From positions 62,001 through 126,000 of the forward strand of contig NZ_JAZHFT010000001.1 in assembly GCF_036541425.1 (NCBI RefSeq): a stretch of DNA of 64,000 nt. The letters run 5' to 3'. Below are positions 43,358 to 52,031 of this stretch, in pieces. How positions within the stretch are numbered: the stretch's first letter is position 1; each line of letters begins with the position of its first letter. The translations under genes and the position numbers were made by a program. This DNA is from Consotaella aegiceratis (GTDB taxonomy: Bacteria; Pseudomonadota; Alphaproteobacteria; Rhizobiales; Rhizobiaceae). The notes under the pieces were generated by a model. That model did no database searches. It worked only from the letters and a program-made list of their open reading frames with translations, and was not told the origin of the DNA.

Positions 43358-44146
43358 ATGACTGCATCGACGCCGCCCCTGTTCGAACTCTCCGGCGTGA
43401 GCTTCGCGCCGGAGAGCCGCCGCATTGTCGGGCCGCTGAGCCTGAGCTTCGCGCACGGCCGCATCGTCGGGCTGATCGGTCCCAACGGCTCGGGCAAGTC
43501 GACGCTGGTGAAGATGCTGGCACGCCAGCAGAAGCCGAGCGAGGGTACGATCCGCTTTCTCGGTCAGGATATCGACCACGGCTCCGATCGCCAGTTCGCC
43601 CGCAGGCTCGCCTATCTGCCGCAGTTCATGCCGTCGACGGACGGCATGAACGTGGAGGAGTTCGTGGCACTCGGGCGCTTTCCCTGGCACGGCACGTTCG
43701 GCCGCTTCACGGTGAGCGACCGCGAGAAGGTCGACGATGCGATCGTCCAGACGAGCCTGGCAACCCTGCGCACCCGGCTGGTCGACAGCCTGTCCGGCGG
43801 CGAGCGCCAGCGCGTCTGGCTCGCCATGCTGCTCGCCCAGGATACCGAGTGCCTGGTGCTGGACGAGCCGACATCGGCTCTCGACATCGCGCATCAGGCC
43901 GACATGCTGGCACTCGTCGGCGATCTGGCGCGCCGACGCAGCCTATCCGTCGTCATCGTCCTGCACGACATCAACATGGCGGCGCGGCTCTGCGACCGGC
44001 TGGTGGCGCTCGGCGGCGGCCAGGTGGTCGCCGACGGGATGCCGGATGACATCATGCGGCCGGAGACCTTGCGCAAGATCTACGCGATCGACATGGGCAT
44101 CTTCACCCATCCGGCGACCGGCGCGCCCATCGGCTACGTGCTGTGA
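43358..44146 (+). CDS. fhuC: Ferric-siderophore ABC transporter ATPase, FhuC-like
   Basis: 262 residues from ATG 43358. Walker A GPNGSGKST, FhuC-type motif FVALGRFPWHG, signature LSGGERQRVWLAMLLAQ, Walker B CLVLDEPTSALD and H-loop LHDINMAARLCD. Follows the receptor by 78 bp and overlaps the binding-protein gene (GTGA). Supplies ATP-driven import of the ferrisiderophore across the inner membrane. Confidence 0.9.
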   Translation: MTASTPPLFELSGVSFAPESRRIVGPLSLSFAHGRIVGLIGPNGSGKSTLVKMLARQQKPSEGTIRFLGQDIDHGSDRQFARRLAYLPQFMPSTDGMNVEEFVALGRFPWHGTFGRFTVSDREKVDDAIVQTSLATLRTRLVDSLSGGERQRVWLAMLLAQDTECLVLDEPTSALDIAHQADMLALVGDLARRRSLSVVIVLHDINMAARLCDRLVALGGGQVVADGMPDDIMRPETLRKIYAIDMGIFTHPATGAPIGYVL

Positions 44147-45036
44147 CACACGTCGCCCGCAATCCATCGCGCCGGCGCGTCCTGGCGATGCTGTCCGGCG
44201 CGGTATTGGCTACCGCGCGACCCGCGCTCGCGGCCGGGCGGCGCGTCGCGGTCCTCGACTGGGCGCTGCTGGAAACCGCTCTCGCGCTGGACCTCGTGCC
44301 GGTCGCGGGTCCCGAACTGAGGCAATTCCGCCGCATCGCGGTGGAACCGGATCTGCCGGCGACGATCGTCGATCTGGGCCTGCGCGGTTCGCCGAACTTC
44401 GAGCTCCTGGCCAGCTTGGCGCCCGACGTGATCTACGGCTCGAACTTCAGCGCCTGGGCGCACGACCTGGTCGCGCCGATCGCCCCGGTGCGCACCCTGT
44501 CGATCTATCTTCCCGGCGAGCCACCCTACCCCAAGGCCGAGGCCGTGATGCGCGCAATGGCCGAGGATACGGGGATCGGCAGGCATGCCGAGCCCGTAAT
44601 CGCCGGGTTTGCCCGCCGCATCGACGAACGACGTCGTCTTTTGACCAGCCGCGCACAACGGCCCGTCTTTCTGGTGAGCATCGGCGATCCGCGCCATGTC
44701 CGCGTGTTCGGCGACGACGCGATGTTTGGCGACGTGCTGACGCGCCTCGGCTTCACCAACGCCTGGGGCAGGCAGACCAGCTACAGCGCGACGGCGCCGG
44801 TGGAGATCGAGGCGCTGGCGAAGGTGCCGGATGCGATCATCTGCATCATCGGGCCGGTTCCGCCGGATGCCACGCGCGTTTTGCCGCAAAGCGCGCTGTG
44901 GCGGGCCTTGCCGGCCGTGCGCGAAGGCCGCGTGCTGACGCTCGATCCGATCGATCCCTTCGGCGGCTTGCCGGCGGCCCAGCGCTTCGCCCGGTTGTTC
45001 GCAGCCGCACTCAGCGATCGGCCGGGTGGCGGATGA
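44143..45036 (+). CDS. fhuD: Ferric-siderophore ABC substrate-binding protein, FhuD-like
   Basis: 297 residues from a GTG start that overlaps the ATPase stop. A Tat-type signal (SRRRVLAMLSGAVLATARP) is followed by a single-helix-backbone periplasmic binding fold: LDWALLETALALDLVPV, SLAPDVIYGSNF, RHVRVFGDDAMFGDVLTRLG. Tat export is usual for FhuD-like binders. The stop overlaps the permease start by 4 bp. Confidence 0.87.
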   Translation: MTHVARNPSRRRVLAMLSGAVLATARPALAAGRRVAVLDWALLETALALDLVPVAGPELRQFRRIAVEPDLPATIVDLGLRGSPNFELLASLAPDVIYGSNFSAWAHDLVAPIAPVRTLSIYLPGEPPYPKAEAVMRAMAEDTGIGRHAEPVIAGFARRIDERRRLLTSRAQRPVFLVSIGDPRHVRVFGDDAMFGDVLTRLGFTNAWGRQTSYSATAPVEIEALAKVPDAIICIIGPVPPDATRVLPQSALWRALPAVREGRVLTLDPIDPFGGLPAAQRFARLFAAALSDRPGGG

Positions 45037-46997
45037 GACTGCCGTGGAGCAAACCGGCCACCGTCGGCTGGATCTTGGCCGCCGGTCTCGCCGCGTTGCT
45101 GTTCGTGCGGCAGGCCTGGCTCGCCTGGCCGCTGCCCGCAGATGCGATGCAGCGCGCCATCCTCGTCCACTCCGTGCTGCCCCGCGCCGCCGTCGCCATC
45201 GTCGCGGGCGCCGCCCTGGCGCTCTCCGGTGCGCTGCTGCAGCGCGTGCTGCGCAATCCGATCGCCGATCCTTCGACGCTCGGCGTCGCGGCGGGCGCGC
45301 AGCTGGCGATGACCGCCGCGACGATCTACGCGCCCGGCCTGATGGCGGTGTCGCGCGAACCCATCGCCTTTGCCGGCGGTGCCGCGGCGCTCGCCGTCAT
45401 CCTCGCGCTCTCCTGGCGGCGCGGTCTCGATCCGGTGACAGTGATCATCTCGGGTATGCTGATCTCTCTCGTCGCGGCCTCGCTGAGCGCAACCCTGGTG
45501 CTGGCCCATGGCGAGTACATGATGTCGTTGTTCATCTGGGGCGGCGGTTCGCTGACCCAGCAGAGCTGGGGACCGAGCCTGTCGCTCGTCCTGCGGCTGG
45601 CGATCGCCGGCATCGCGACCGCCGCGCTCGCCCGCCCTCTGCTGTTGCTGACCCTCGACGACACCAGCGCCAAGGCGCTCGGCCTCGGGGTCGACACGAC
45701 CCGACTTCTGACGCTCGCTGTCGCGGTCGGGCTGGCGACCAGCGTCACGGCCTCGGTCGGGGTGATCGGCTTTGTCGGCCTTGCCGCCCCCAATCTCGCG
45801 CGCCTTGCCGGTGCCAGGACGCTGAAGCAGATCCTCTGCACGGCACCGCTGGTCGGCGCGGCGCTGCTCTGGCTGACGGACAGTCTCGTGCAGCTCGTCC
45901 GGGTCGGCGGAACCGAGCTGGTGCCGACAGGGGCGGTGACGGCGCTGCTGGGCGGCCCGCTGCTGCTGTGGCTGTTGCCGCGCCTGCGCCGCACGCCGGC
46001 GCGCTCGTCCGGAATGGACCGCACGGCGTCGATCCGTCATCCCCGCCGAATGCTGCTGGCGCTGCTGGCGATCACCGCTCTCCTGGCCGTGCTGGCGCTG
46101 TTTCTCGGCAAGGGGCCAGAAGGCTGGCTCTGGGCGACGGGCTCGACCTTTGACGTCGTGGCGCCCTGGCGCTGGCCGCGCATCCTGGCCGCCGGCGCAG
46201 CCGGAGCCATGCTGGCGGCCGCAGGCTTCGTGATGCAGCGCGTCACCGGCAATCCGATGGCAAGCCCGGAAGTACTGGGCATCAGTTCCGGAGCCGGCGT
46301 CGGTCTCGCCACCGTTCTGATTCTCGCCGGCAGCGTTTCGCGTGATCTGGAGTTCATCGGATGCCTCGCCGGTTCGCTGGCCGCTCTCGCCGCGGTCCTC
46401 GTGATCGCGGTCCGCCACCAGTTCGGTGCCGAGCGCCTCCTCCTGTCCGGCCTTGCCGTAGGCGCCCTGGCGGGCGCGGTCATCACCGCCGTCATCGCGC
46501 GCGGTGGACCCGAGTCGATGCGGCTGCTGACCTGGCTGAGCGGCTCGACACAGCGCGTGGCGCCCACCGAGGCGATCATCCTGGCGGTCTTCGCCGTGGC
46601 GATGATCGCGCCTTTGCCGTTCCTGCGGCGATGGCTGACGATCCTGCCGCTCGGCAACGCGCTGGCTCGTTCGATCGGCCTGTCGCCCCGCCTCGCCGGC
46701 GGCGGGCTGGTGCTCCTCGCCGCCGTCCTGTCGGCCACCGCAACCCTGTTCGTCGGGCCGCTGTCCTTCGTCGGGTTGATGGCGCCGCATCTGGCGCGGC
46801 TGGCCGGCGGACCACGGCCGGGCCCGCAGCTGGCGCTGTCCGTGGCGATCGGAACGGCCCTGATGGTCCTGGCCGACTGGCTGGCGCGAACGCTGACCTT
46901 TCCCTATCAGCTGCCGCTCGGGCTTTTCGCCTCGCTGATCGGGGCGCCCTACCTGATCTGGCTCATCAATCGACGGCCACAGGGTGCCACACGCTGA
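45033..46997 (+). CDS. fhuB: Ferric-siderophore ABC permease, FhuB-like fused double permease
   Basis: 654 residues in two homologous FecCD-type halves (about 1-325 and 335-654), which is diagnostic of FhuB and rare in other siderophore systems. Half one carries LQRVLRNPIADPSTLGVAAGAQ and IGFVGLAAPNLARLA. Half two carries MQRVTGNPMASPEVLGISSGAG and LSFVGLMAPHLARLA. About 18-20 membrane segments. This fused form supports hydroxamate siderophores as substrate. The open frame runs far upstream, but that part is the shadow of fhuC and fhuD. Confidence 0.9.
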   Translation: MRLPWSKPATVGWILAAGLAALLFVRQAWLAWPLPADAMQRAILVHSVLPRAAVAIVAGAALALSGALLQRVLRNPIADPSTLGVAAGAQLAMTAATIYAPGLMAVSREPIAFAGGAAALAVILALSWRRGLDPVTVIISGMLISLVAASLSATLVLAHGEYMMSLFIWGGGSLTQQSWGPSLSLVLRLAIAGIATAALARPLLLLTLDDTSAKALGLGVDTTRLLTLAVAVGLATSVTASVGVIGFVGLAAPNLARLAGARTLKQILCTAPLVGAALLWLTDSLVQLVRVGGTELVPTGAVTALLGGPLLLWLLPRLRRTPARSSGMDRTASIRHPRRMLLALLAITALLAVLALFLGKGPEGWLWATGSTFDVVAPWRWPRILAAGAAGAMLAAAGFVMQRVTGNPMASPEVLGISSGAGVGLATVLILAGSVSRDLEFIGCLAGSLAALAAVLVIAVRHQFGAERLLLSGLAVGALAGAVITAVIARGGPESMRLLTWLSGSTQRVAPTEAIILAVFAVAMIAPLPFLRRWLTILPLGNALARSIGLSPRLAGGGLVLLAAVLSATATLFVGPLSFVGLMAPHLARLAGGPRPGPQLALSVAIGTALMVLADWLARTLTFPYQLPLGLFASLIGAPYLIWLINRRPQGATR

Positions 46998-47008
46998 CCG
47001 ATGCCCGG

Positions 47009-47416
47009 TCAGGAATGCAGTTTGGCGCCCTTGGTCGCCTTGTCGACGTCCTTGCGGGGGCCGCGCAGCGCGATTCCGACGAGATCCGGCGCATCGGCCG
47101 GCTCGGCCTTGAAGACTTCCCGATTGGCCGCGTCGTGGCCGGTCGCGAACATCGCCCGGACATAGACGGCCCTCGCCAGGCCCCGGTCGATGGCTTGGCG
47201 GTAGGCGCGCTGCAGCGTCTCGCCCGACGCGGCAAAGATCAGCATCGGCTGGCCCAGCAGGCGGGCATGCTGGCGCCCCGCGGCGTCCTCATAGGGCTCG
47301 CCCATGGCTTCGGGCGCCTCGTGGGCGATGCCGGTCGCCAGGAAGGCCGTGACGTTCAGCTTCTGCCAGGTTTCCAGATCCTCGAGCACGAGGATCGCCA
47401 CCTTCGTATCGAACAT
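47009..47416 (-). CDS. DUF2000-family protein
   Basis: 135 residues, cytoplasmic. KVAILVLEDLETWQKLNVTAFLATGI and the RGLARAVYVRAMFATGHD region match the DUF2000 family, which has a peptidyl-tRNA-hydrolase-2-like fold but no settled function. Convergent with the siderophore permease (11 bp apart) and 37 bp downstream of the AraC regulator on the same strand, so the two may be cotranscribed. Confidence 0.8.
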   Translation of the reverse strand: MFDTKVAILVLEDLETWQKLNVTAFLATGIAHEAPEAMGEPYEDAAGRQHARLLGQPMLIFAASGETLQRAYRQAIDRGLARAVYVRAMFATGHDAANREVFKAEPADAPDLVGIALRGPRKDVDKATKGAKLHS

Positions 47417-47453
47417 GCCTTTATCCGCTGCGTCGTTCGTCGTCGGCGCAGCG

Positions 47454-48338
47454 TTACCCCGTCGCGGGTGATACGTCTGGAACGTTCGTGCGCCCCCTGC
47501 GATAGGCCGCGGGCGTCATGCCGTAGGCGCGGCGAAACCAGCGCCCCAGATGGCTCTGATCGGCGAAGCCGGCGGCAAAGGCGGCGTCGGCCGGCGCCAC
47601 GTTCTCCTTCAGGAGGCGACGCGCCTCGGCCAGCCTGAGCTGCACCAGATAGGCGTGGGGCGAGGTGCCGTAGGCCGTGCGGAAGGCGCGCGCGAGCTGG
47701 AAACGGTCGCTCGCGCCGGCTGCTTCCGCCAACGCGTCCAGACCGACATCCTGGCGCAGGCAATCATGCAGCCGGTCGCGGGCACGCCGCGCCACCCACG
47801 ACCCGGCATCTTTGGCGCCGTCGTCCTGCAGCGGCAGACCGAGATGCGTGCGCAGATGCAGGACCACCGCGTCGAGCGCCGCATCGATCATCAGCCGAGG
47901 ACCGGTCTTGTCGACAAGGCGGCAGGCCCAGGCGATCGCCGCGCCGAGGCGCCGGTCATCGGCGAGCGTCGAACGAAAGCCGACGGCCTGGGCCGGGCCG
48001 GCGAGACGCGCATCGAGCCAGGACTGCGGCAGATAGAGCATGCTGTAGGCGAAGCCGCCGCCGGTCACCGCCTGGCCATCATGCATCTCGCCCGGCTCGA
48101 TCAGAATGACCCGGCCGCGCGTGCTCTGCCGCCGCTCTCCGCGACAGAAGAAATCCTGGACTCCGCGTTCGGTTACGCCGACGAGCCATTCCTCATGATG
48201 GTGCAGGTCGTAGGCATGGCCGAAGAAGCATGCCGAAATCGCCTCGATTCCGGTCCCGGCATCCCGCGCCAGACGAAGGCGGTCAGAGCGACGCAAAGAG
48301 CAACCTGTCGTGTTTTGCCGTATCGGGCAGAGGCCCAC
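47454..48338 (-). CDS. AraC-family transcriptional regulator
   Basis: 294 residues; the GTG start at 48338 is uncertain. An N-terminal AraC-type cupin (HAYDLHHHEEWLVGVTERG, LIEPGEMHDGQ) is followed by a C-terminal double HTH (about 195-290, LDALAEAAGASDRFQLARAF, and AFAAGFADQSHLGRWFRRAYGMTP). Many AraC proteins of this shape control amino-acid exporters or siderophore uptake. It sits between a siderophore uptake operon and the tonB cluster, but its target cannot be read from the sequence. Confidence 0.88.
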   Translation of the reverse strand: MGLCPIRQNTTGCSLRRSDRLRLARDAGTGIEAISACFFGHAYDLHHHEEWLVGVTERGVQDFFCRGERRQSTRGRVILIEPGEMHDGQAVTGGGFAYSMLYLPQSWLDARLAGPAQAVGFRSTLADDRRLGAAIAWACRLVDKTGPRLMIDAALDAVVLHLRTHLGLPLQDDGAKDAGSWVARRARDRLHDCLRQDVGLDALAEAAGASDRFQLARAFRTAYGTSPHAYLVQLRLAEARRLLKENVAPADAAFAAGFADQSHLGRWFRRAYGMTPAAYRRGRTNVPDVSPATG

Positions 48339-48454
48339 GACCGGTGTCGAGCTTGAGGTCTTCGTTCGATACCGGCCTCACGCACTATGGCGCGAGGCGC
48401 CGCCATCGCGCAACCGGTACGGCCATTCAGTTCGCCTGCACAGGATACGCGCCG

Positions 48455-49609
48455 CTACCGGATCTGATAGGCGACCGGCACCGTGAAGCTCATGCTGCTG
48501 CGGCCCGCGGCGGCCGGAATCGGGGGAAACGGCGCGGCACGGCGGATCAGATCGACCACCGCGTTGTCGAGGATGGTGTGCCCCGACGATCGCACCAGCC
48601 GGACGCCGGAGACACCGCCGCCGCTCGACACGGTGAAGGCGACGGTCGCGGTGCCTTCGGCGCGCTCGCGCCTGGCCTGCGAAGGATAGCGCTGTGCCCG
48701 CCGAATACGGCGCAGGATCTCGCCCGAATAGTTCGAACGCGCAGCGGTGGCCTCGACGCGGCTCACGCCACCGCCGGCCGTCCGGGCGGCATTGCCCTGA
48801 TTGCGCGAGCCGCGCTGCGCGGTGGCCGCCTGCTTGCCGTTATCACCAGCGCGAGGCTTGGCCCTGGTCGTGATGCGCTTCGGCGTTTCCCGTCGCGGGG
48901 TCGGGTCTGCCTGCGCCACCCGTCGGGGCGGCGTCGGCCGAGCCGTGGGACGGGGAACGTTGTCGGGTTGAGGATCTTCCGCCTCGACCACTTCGGCGGT
49001 GGTCGCGACCATCGTTTCGGCAGGAACGGCCTGCTCGGTCTCGGCTTCGGCAGTCTGGACCGTTTCGGCCGGAGCGACCTCGGTGGGCTCCGGCTTGGCG
49101 GTCTCGGGTTCGACCGCCGCAACGGTCGCCGACGTCGTCGGCGGGGTGATCTCGGGTTTGGCCGTTTCAGGCACGGCGGCGAGAGCTGTCGGCGTTTCGG
49201 CCGGTGGAGGTGGCGTCGCTTCGGCAGGCTCGACGGTTTCCGGCTGCCGGGTCTCGGCAGGAGCCTGATCGGTGGGCGTCATGGCTTCCGACGGAACCGG
49301 TTCAGCGGTCTCGGTCGGCATCGCCTCGACCGGCGTTTCGGGCGTCTCGGCCACGTCGACCGGCTCGGCGACCTCGGCGTCCACCACTTCGCTGGGTGCG
49401 ATGTCGGCCGGCGGCGTATCGGTTTCGCCCGAATCGCCGGCTGCGACCGCGTCGAAGGGATCGCCGGCAACGGCGATCGAGACGCCGGGGCTGCCTTCGA
49501 TCATCGGCGGCTCGTCCTCGTGCTGCCCGACGATCCACCAGGCGAGCGCGCCGTGCAGGGCGAGCGACAGGAAGACGGCGAGCGTCCAATGACCGGCCGT
49601 GAACCGCAT
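48455..49609 (-). CDS. tonB: TonB energy transducer
   Basis: 384 residues. N-terminal transmembrane anchor (TLAVFLSLALHGALAWWIV), then a long Pro/Glu/Ala/Thr-rich periplasm-spanning region (about residues 35-280) with many PET and VAE repeats. The TonB C-terminal domain is SGEILRRIRRAQRYPSQAR through FTVPVAYQIR. ATG 49609 overlaps the ExbD stop by one base. Transmits proton-motive energy to outer-membrane receptors such as the one at 41132. Confidence 0.92.
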   Translation of the reverse strand: MRFTAGHWTLAVFLSLALHGALAWWIVGQHEDEPPMIEGSPGVSIAVAGDPFDAVAAGDSGETDTPPADIAPSEVVDAEVAEPVDVAETPETPVEAMPTETAEPVPSEAMTPTDQAPAETRQPETVEPAEATPPPPAETPTALAAVPETAKPEITPPTTSATVAAVEPETAKPEPTEVAPAETVQTAEAETEQAVPAETMVATTAEVVEAEDPQPDNVPRPTARPTPPRRVAQADPTPRRETPKRITTRAKPRAGDNGKQAATAQRGSRNQGNAARTAGGGVSRVEATAARSNYSGEILRRIRRAQRYPSQARRERAEGTATVAFTVSSGGGVSGVRLVRSSGHTILDNAVVDLIRRAAPFPPIPAAAGRSSMSFTVPVAYQIR

Positions 49610-50022
49610 CACGAGGCCCCTGCCATGCGCGTGACGATGCGGGCCGAATAGCCCTGGGCTTGCAGCATCCGGATCAGGTCGATCAAGTCGCGCGCCGAGA
49701 GCGACCGGTCGGCGAGGACCTCGATGCCGTCGGCATCCGCGTTTCCCGTCGCAGGCCGGGCCTGGCGGAGACGCTCGACCAGCCCATCGCGCGACACGGG
49801 CTTGCCGCCATAGCGGATTTCACCGTCGGCGGTCACCGAGATCGGCTCGACCGGCGGCTTTTCCCGCTCGGCGTCGCTGGTTCGAATGAGATCGATGTCG
49901 CGATCGGTTCCCGGTGCCAGGGTTCCGGCGAGAAGGAAGAAAATGAGCATCAGAAAGACGATGTTAATCAACGCGATCGTCGGATCCTGCGGCGGTTTCT
50001 TGGCGGGTCGCTCCAGGCGCAT
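49609..50022 (-). CDS. exbD: ExbD-like biopolymer transporter with Asn in place of the transmembrane Asp
   Basis: 137 residues. One transmembrane helix (ALINIVFLMLIFFLLAG) and a periplasmic ExbD domain ending SARDLIDLIRMLQAQGYS. In ordinary ExbD the helix carries an essential Asp (Asp25 in E. coli). Here the aligned residue is Asn20 (codon AAC at 49963-49965), whereas the second ExbD just upstream keeps Asp20. This suggests a non-protonatable partner in an ExbD heterodimer. Tightly coupled to tonB. Confidence 0.87.
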   Translation of the reverse strand: MRLERPAKKPPQDPTIALINIVFLMLIFFLLAGTLAPGTDRDIDLIRTSDAEREKPPVEPISVTADGEIRYGGKPVSRDGLVERLRQARPATGNADADGIEVLADRSLSARDLIDLIRMLQAQGYSARIVTRMAGAS

Positions 50023-50032
50023 CGATCCGGTC

Positions 50033-50413
50033 CTAGTCCGTCACGGAGACCGCGGTGAAGCCCGCACGCCGGCTCGTCTCCACCGCCGTCACCAGGCTCT
50101 GGCTGTCGCCGCCGTCGAGGGCGGTGATCACGAGCGACTCCGCGCCGATGCCGCGCAAGGTCTCGAGGCGCGCGGCCAGCGCCTCTGCCGGCAGCACCTC
50201 GCCGTTGACCTCGAAGCTCGCGTTCGGCCCGACCCGCAACAGGACGTCCGGCGCGCCCCCGCCGGCTCCACTGACCGACGGCGCGATGTCGACCCGCTGA
50301 TGGCGGGTGAAGGTCGATGACAGCATGAAAAACAGCAGCAAGAGGAAGATGACGTCGATCAGCGACGTCATCGACAAGGCGGCGCGCCGCTTGCGGGGAG
50401 CAGCGATACGCAT
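50033..50413 (-). CDS. exbD: ExbD biopolymer transporter (canonical Asp)
   Basis: 126 residues. The transmembrane helix SLIDVIFLLLLFFML contains the proton-path Asp20. The periplasmic domain includes VNGEVLPAEALAARLETLRG and the ending SRRAGFTAVSVTD. Lies 3 bp after exbB and 10 bp before the second exbD. Forms the TonB motor with ExbB. Confidence 0.9.
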   Translation of the reverse strand: MRIAAPRKRRAALSMTSLIDVIFLLLLFFMLSSTFTRHQRVDIAPSVSGAGGGAPDVLLRVGPNASFEVNGEVLPAEALAARLETLRGIGAESLVITALDGGDSQSLVTAVETSRRAGFTAVSVTD

Positions 50414-50416
50414 GGG

Positions 50417-51124
50417 CTATTCCCCGGGGACGGCACCGACGGCCATGCCCCTCTTCGCCACCGCCGCCGGCAGCTCGGGACGACGATCGGTCGCGCGCCG
50501 GGTGAAGACGGCCGTCAGCAAGGTTTCGATGGCGATCCGTTCATTGTCGATGCGGCCATCGAACCAGGTGGTGATGAGCGACACCGGCATGGCGATCGCA
50601 AGGCCGACGGCCGTCGTCAGCAGCGCCACCCAGATGCCGCCGGCGAGCTGCGAGGGATCGATATTGGCGCCGGCCTCCTGCATCGCCTGAAAGGCCTGGA
50701 TCATGCCGAGCACGGTTCCGAACAGGCCGAGCAGCGGCGCGATCTGCGCCACCGCCTCGAGCAGCCGCAGGCCGCGCGACAGGGAGTGCAACCGCTCCTG
50801 CGCGATCCGCGCGGCGTCTTCCTCGACGATCTGGCGATCAAGGCCGCCGAAGATCAGCCCGCGCAGGGCTGCGGCCACCGTGCCGGCAACAGGCCCCCTT
50901 CCCGCTTCGGCGGCCTGCAGGGCGACATGATCCTGGCCGTGGATCCAGGCGTCGACGGCGCGCTTGGCCGAACGGCGGCGTCCGACGCCCTCGGCCGCGA
51001 ACTGCCACAATTTGAGGATGATCACGGCGAGCGCGACGACCGACAGGACGACGAGGATCACGACGACGGAGCCGCCGAGTTCGAAAAGAGCCGTTATGGG
51101 CGCCAGCAGAGTGTCGAGAACCAT
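50417..51124 (-). CDS. exbB: ExbB/TolQ-type proton channel protein
   Basis: 235 residues. An N-terminal transmembrane helix (VVVILVVLSVVALAVIILKLW) is followed by a cytoplasmic loop and two more helices with the MotA/TolQ/ExbB motif APLLGLFGTVLGMIQAFQAM and WVALLTTAVGLAIAMPVSLI. Part of the exbB-exbD-exbD-tonB operon, so an ExbB rather than a TolQ. Confidence 0.92.
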   Translation of the reverse strand: MVLDTLLAPITALFELGGSVVVILVVLSVVALAVIILKLWQFAAEGVGRRRSAKRAVDAWIHGQDHVALQAAEAGRGPVAGTVAAALRGLIFGGLDRQIVEEDAARIAQERLHSLSRGLRLLEAVAQIAPLLGLFGTVLGMIQAFQAMQEAGANIDPSQLAGGIWVALLTTAVGLAIAMPVSLITTWFDGRIDNERIAIETLLTAVFTRRATDRRPELPAAVAKRGMAVGAVPGE

Positions 51125-51133
51125 CGCCCGCTC

Positions 51134-51589
51134 CTACAGGCCGAAGCCGACTTGCGCGCGCGAGGAGACCTGGAGCGCCGCCATGCAGCCTCCGTCCGCC
51201 TCGTCCGCGCCTTCGCAGGCCGCGACGTCGTTGAGCAGGACGCGAGACAACGTGCCGCAATCGGTGTCCTTGAGGTCGAACTCGCGAACTTTCGTCTTGT
51301 CCTGCGCCAGCGCTCCGAAATCGAGGACGAGAAGGCGGTCGATCAGCCCGTCCTTGTTGAACAGGACAACCTCGAAGGCTGCCCGCTCCAGCGCGCCGGG
51401 AAGGCCGTTGTGAACGACGAAGCCGAGCCGGCAGCCCGTCTGGCTCGGCCGCACCGCGTTGAGCTCCAGCGACAGGCTCGGCTTCGACGCGGGCGCATCC
51501 TGCGCTTCGGCAGTGAGACAGAACGCCGGCAGGATCGTCAGTCCCAGCACCAGCATCACCAGTTTTCGCAGCACGTTCCTATTCCTCAT
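51134..51589 (-). CDS. Secreted small protein at the head of the TonB/ExbBD operon
   Basis: 151 residues from ATG 51589 (a longer frame upstream is not supported). Signal peptide LRKLVMLVLGLTILPAFCL with cleavage near AEA-Q. The mature part (about 115 residues) starts with LSLELNAVRPSQTGCRLGFVV, has a beta-rich look (AAFEVVLFNKDGLIDRLLVLDFG) and several Cys (TGC, DTDCGT, AACEG, GGCMA) that could form disulfides. It lies 9 bp before exbB. Periplasmic partner of the TonB motor by position; function unknown. Confidence 0.8.
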   Translation of the reverse strand: MRNRNVLRKLVMLVLGLTILPAFCLTAEAQDAPASKPSLSLELNAVRPSQTGCRLGFVVHNGLPGALERAAFEVVLFNKDGLIDRLLVLDFGALAQDKTKVREFDLKDTDCGTLSRVLLNDVAACEGADEADGGCMAALQVSSRAQVGFGL

Positions 51590-52031
51590 GACTCGAAGTT
51601 TCACAGCGGGAGACGAAGCCGGCCGTTCCGGCCTTGCTCGAAGGGCACGGCACGCCACACCGCCCATATGCCAGCGGCGAACCATGCCTCGCACGTCTCG
51701 GCGACGAGCCCAGGTCATCGAAAACGACAGAATCGGACCCGGGCGGGTCATACGGGGCGCCACGAGCACACTCGTCTATTTTTCGGGCACCGGCGAGGTG
51801 CCGTCCAGACACTTCTATTTCGACGGTGGGCGCAAACGGAGACAAGGACGGCAAGACGCTCAGTTACTGGGACGGTCACCGAGAGGCCTCGATGCGACAT
51901 ACGGCCGACATAAACATGAATTCAACGTTCAAGTAAACGCCTGTGGCGCGACGGATCGAAGATATCCAACCCCGTTGTCGAGGACGCCGGCGCCGGCTCG
52001 GCCGATGTCGCGAGTTTCGATCCTGCGATCG
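51590..52031. other. Intergenic region between hutU and the tonB operon
   Basis: About 440 bp. It holds a TGA-N9-TCA box at 51917-51931 and, overlapping it on the minus strand, TTTACT/TTGAAC and TTTATG hexamers that could be a promoter for the tonB operon. The roughly 300 bp between there and the operon start contain only weak frames that I do not accept as genes. Confidence 0.45.
51917..51931. promoter_or_regulatory. Candidate iron-responsive operator (RirA IRO box) upstream of the tonB operon
   Basis: TGAATTCAACGTTCA fits TGA-N9-TCA. It is 328 bp before the start of the first tonB-cluster gene, implying a long leader, or an unrecognised small gene in between. Confidence 0.5.

Noticed and set aside
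43737..45032. Upstream extension of the FhuB permease frame
   Set aside because: It runs through the fhuC and fhuD genes in another frame and is Arg/Ser-rich. The true start is the coupled ATG at 45033.
48455..49609. Repeat-like Pro/Glu/Thr-rich tract suspected as a tandem repeat or adhesin
   Set aside because: It is the normal periplasm-spanning linker of TonB, bounded by an N-terminal helix and the TonB C-terminal domain.
51579..51854. 91-codon minus-strand frame upstream of the secreted TonB-operon protein
   Set aside because: No likeness to HemP or any other small iron-regulated protein, no ribosome site, and it overlaps the next start.
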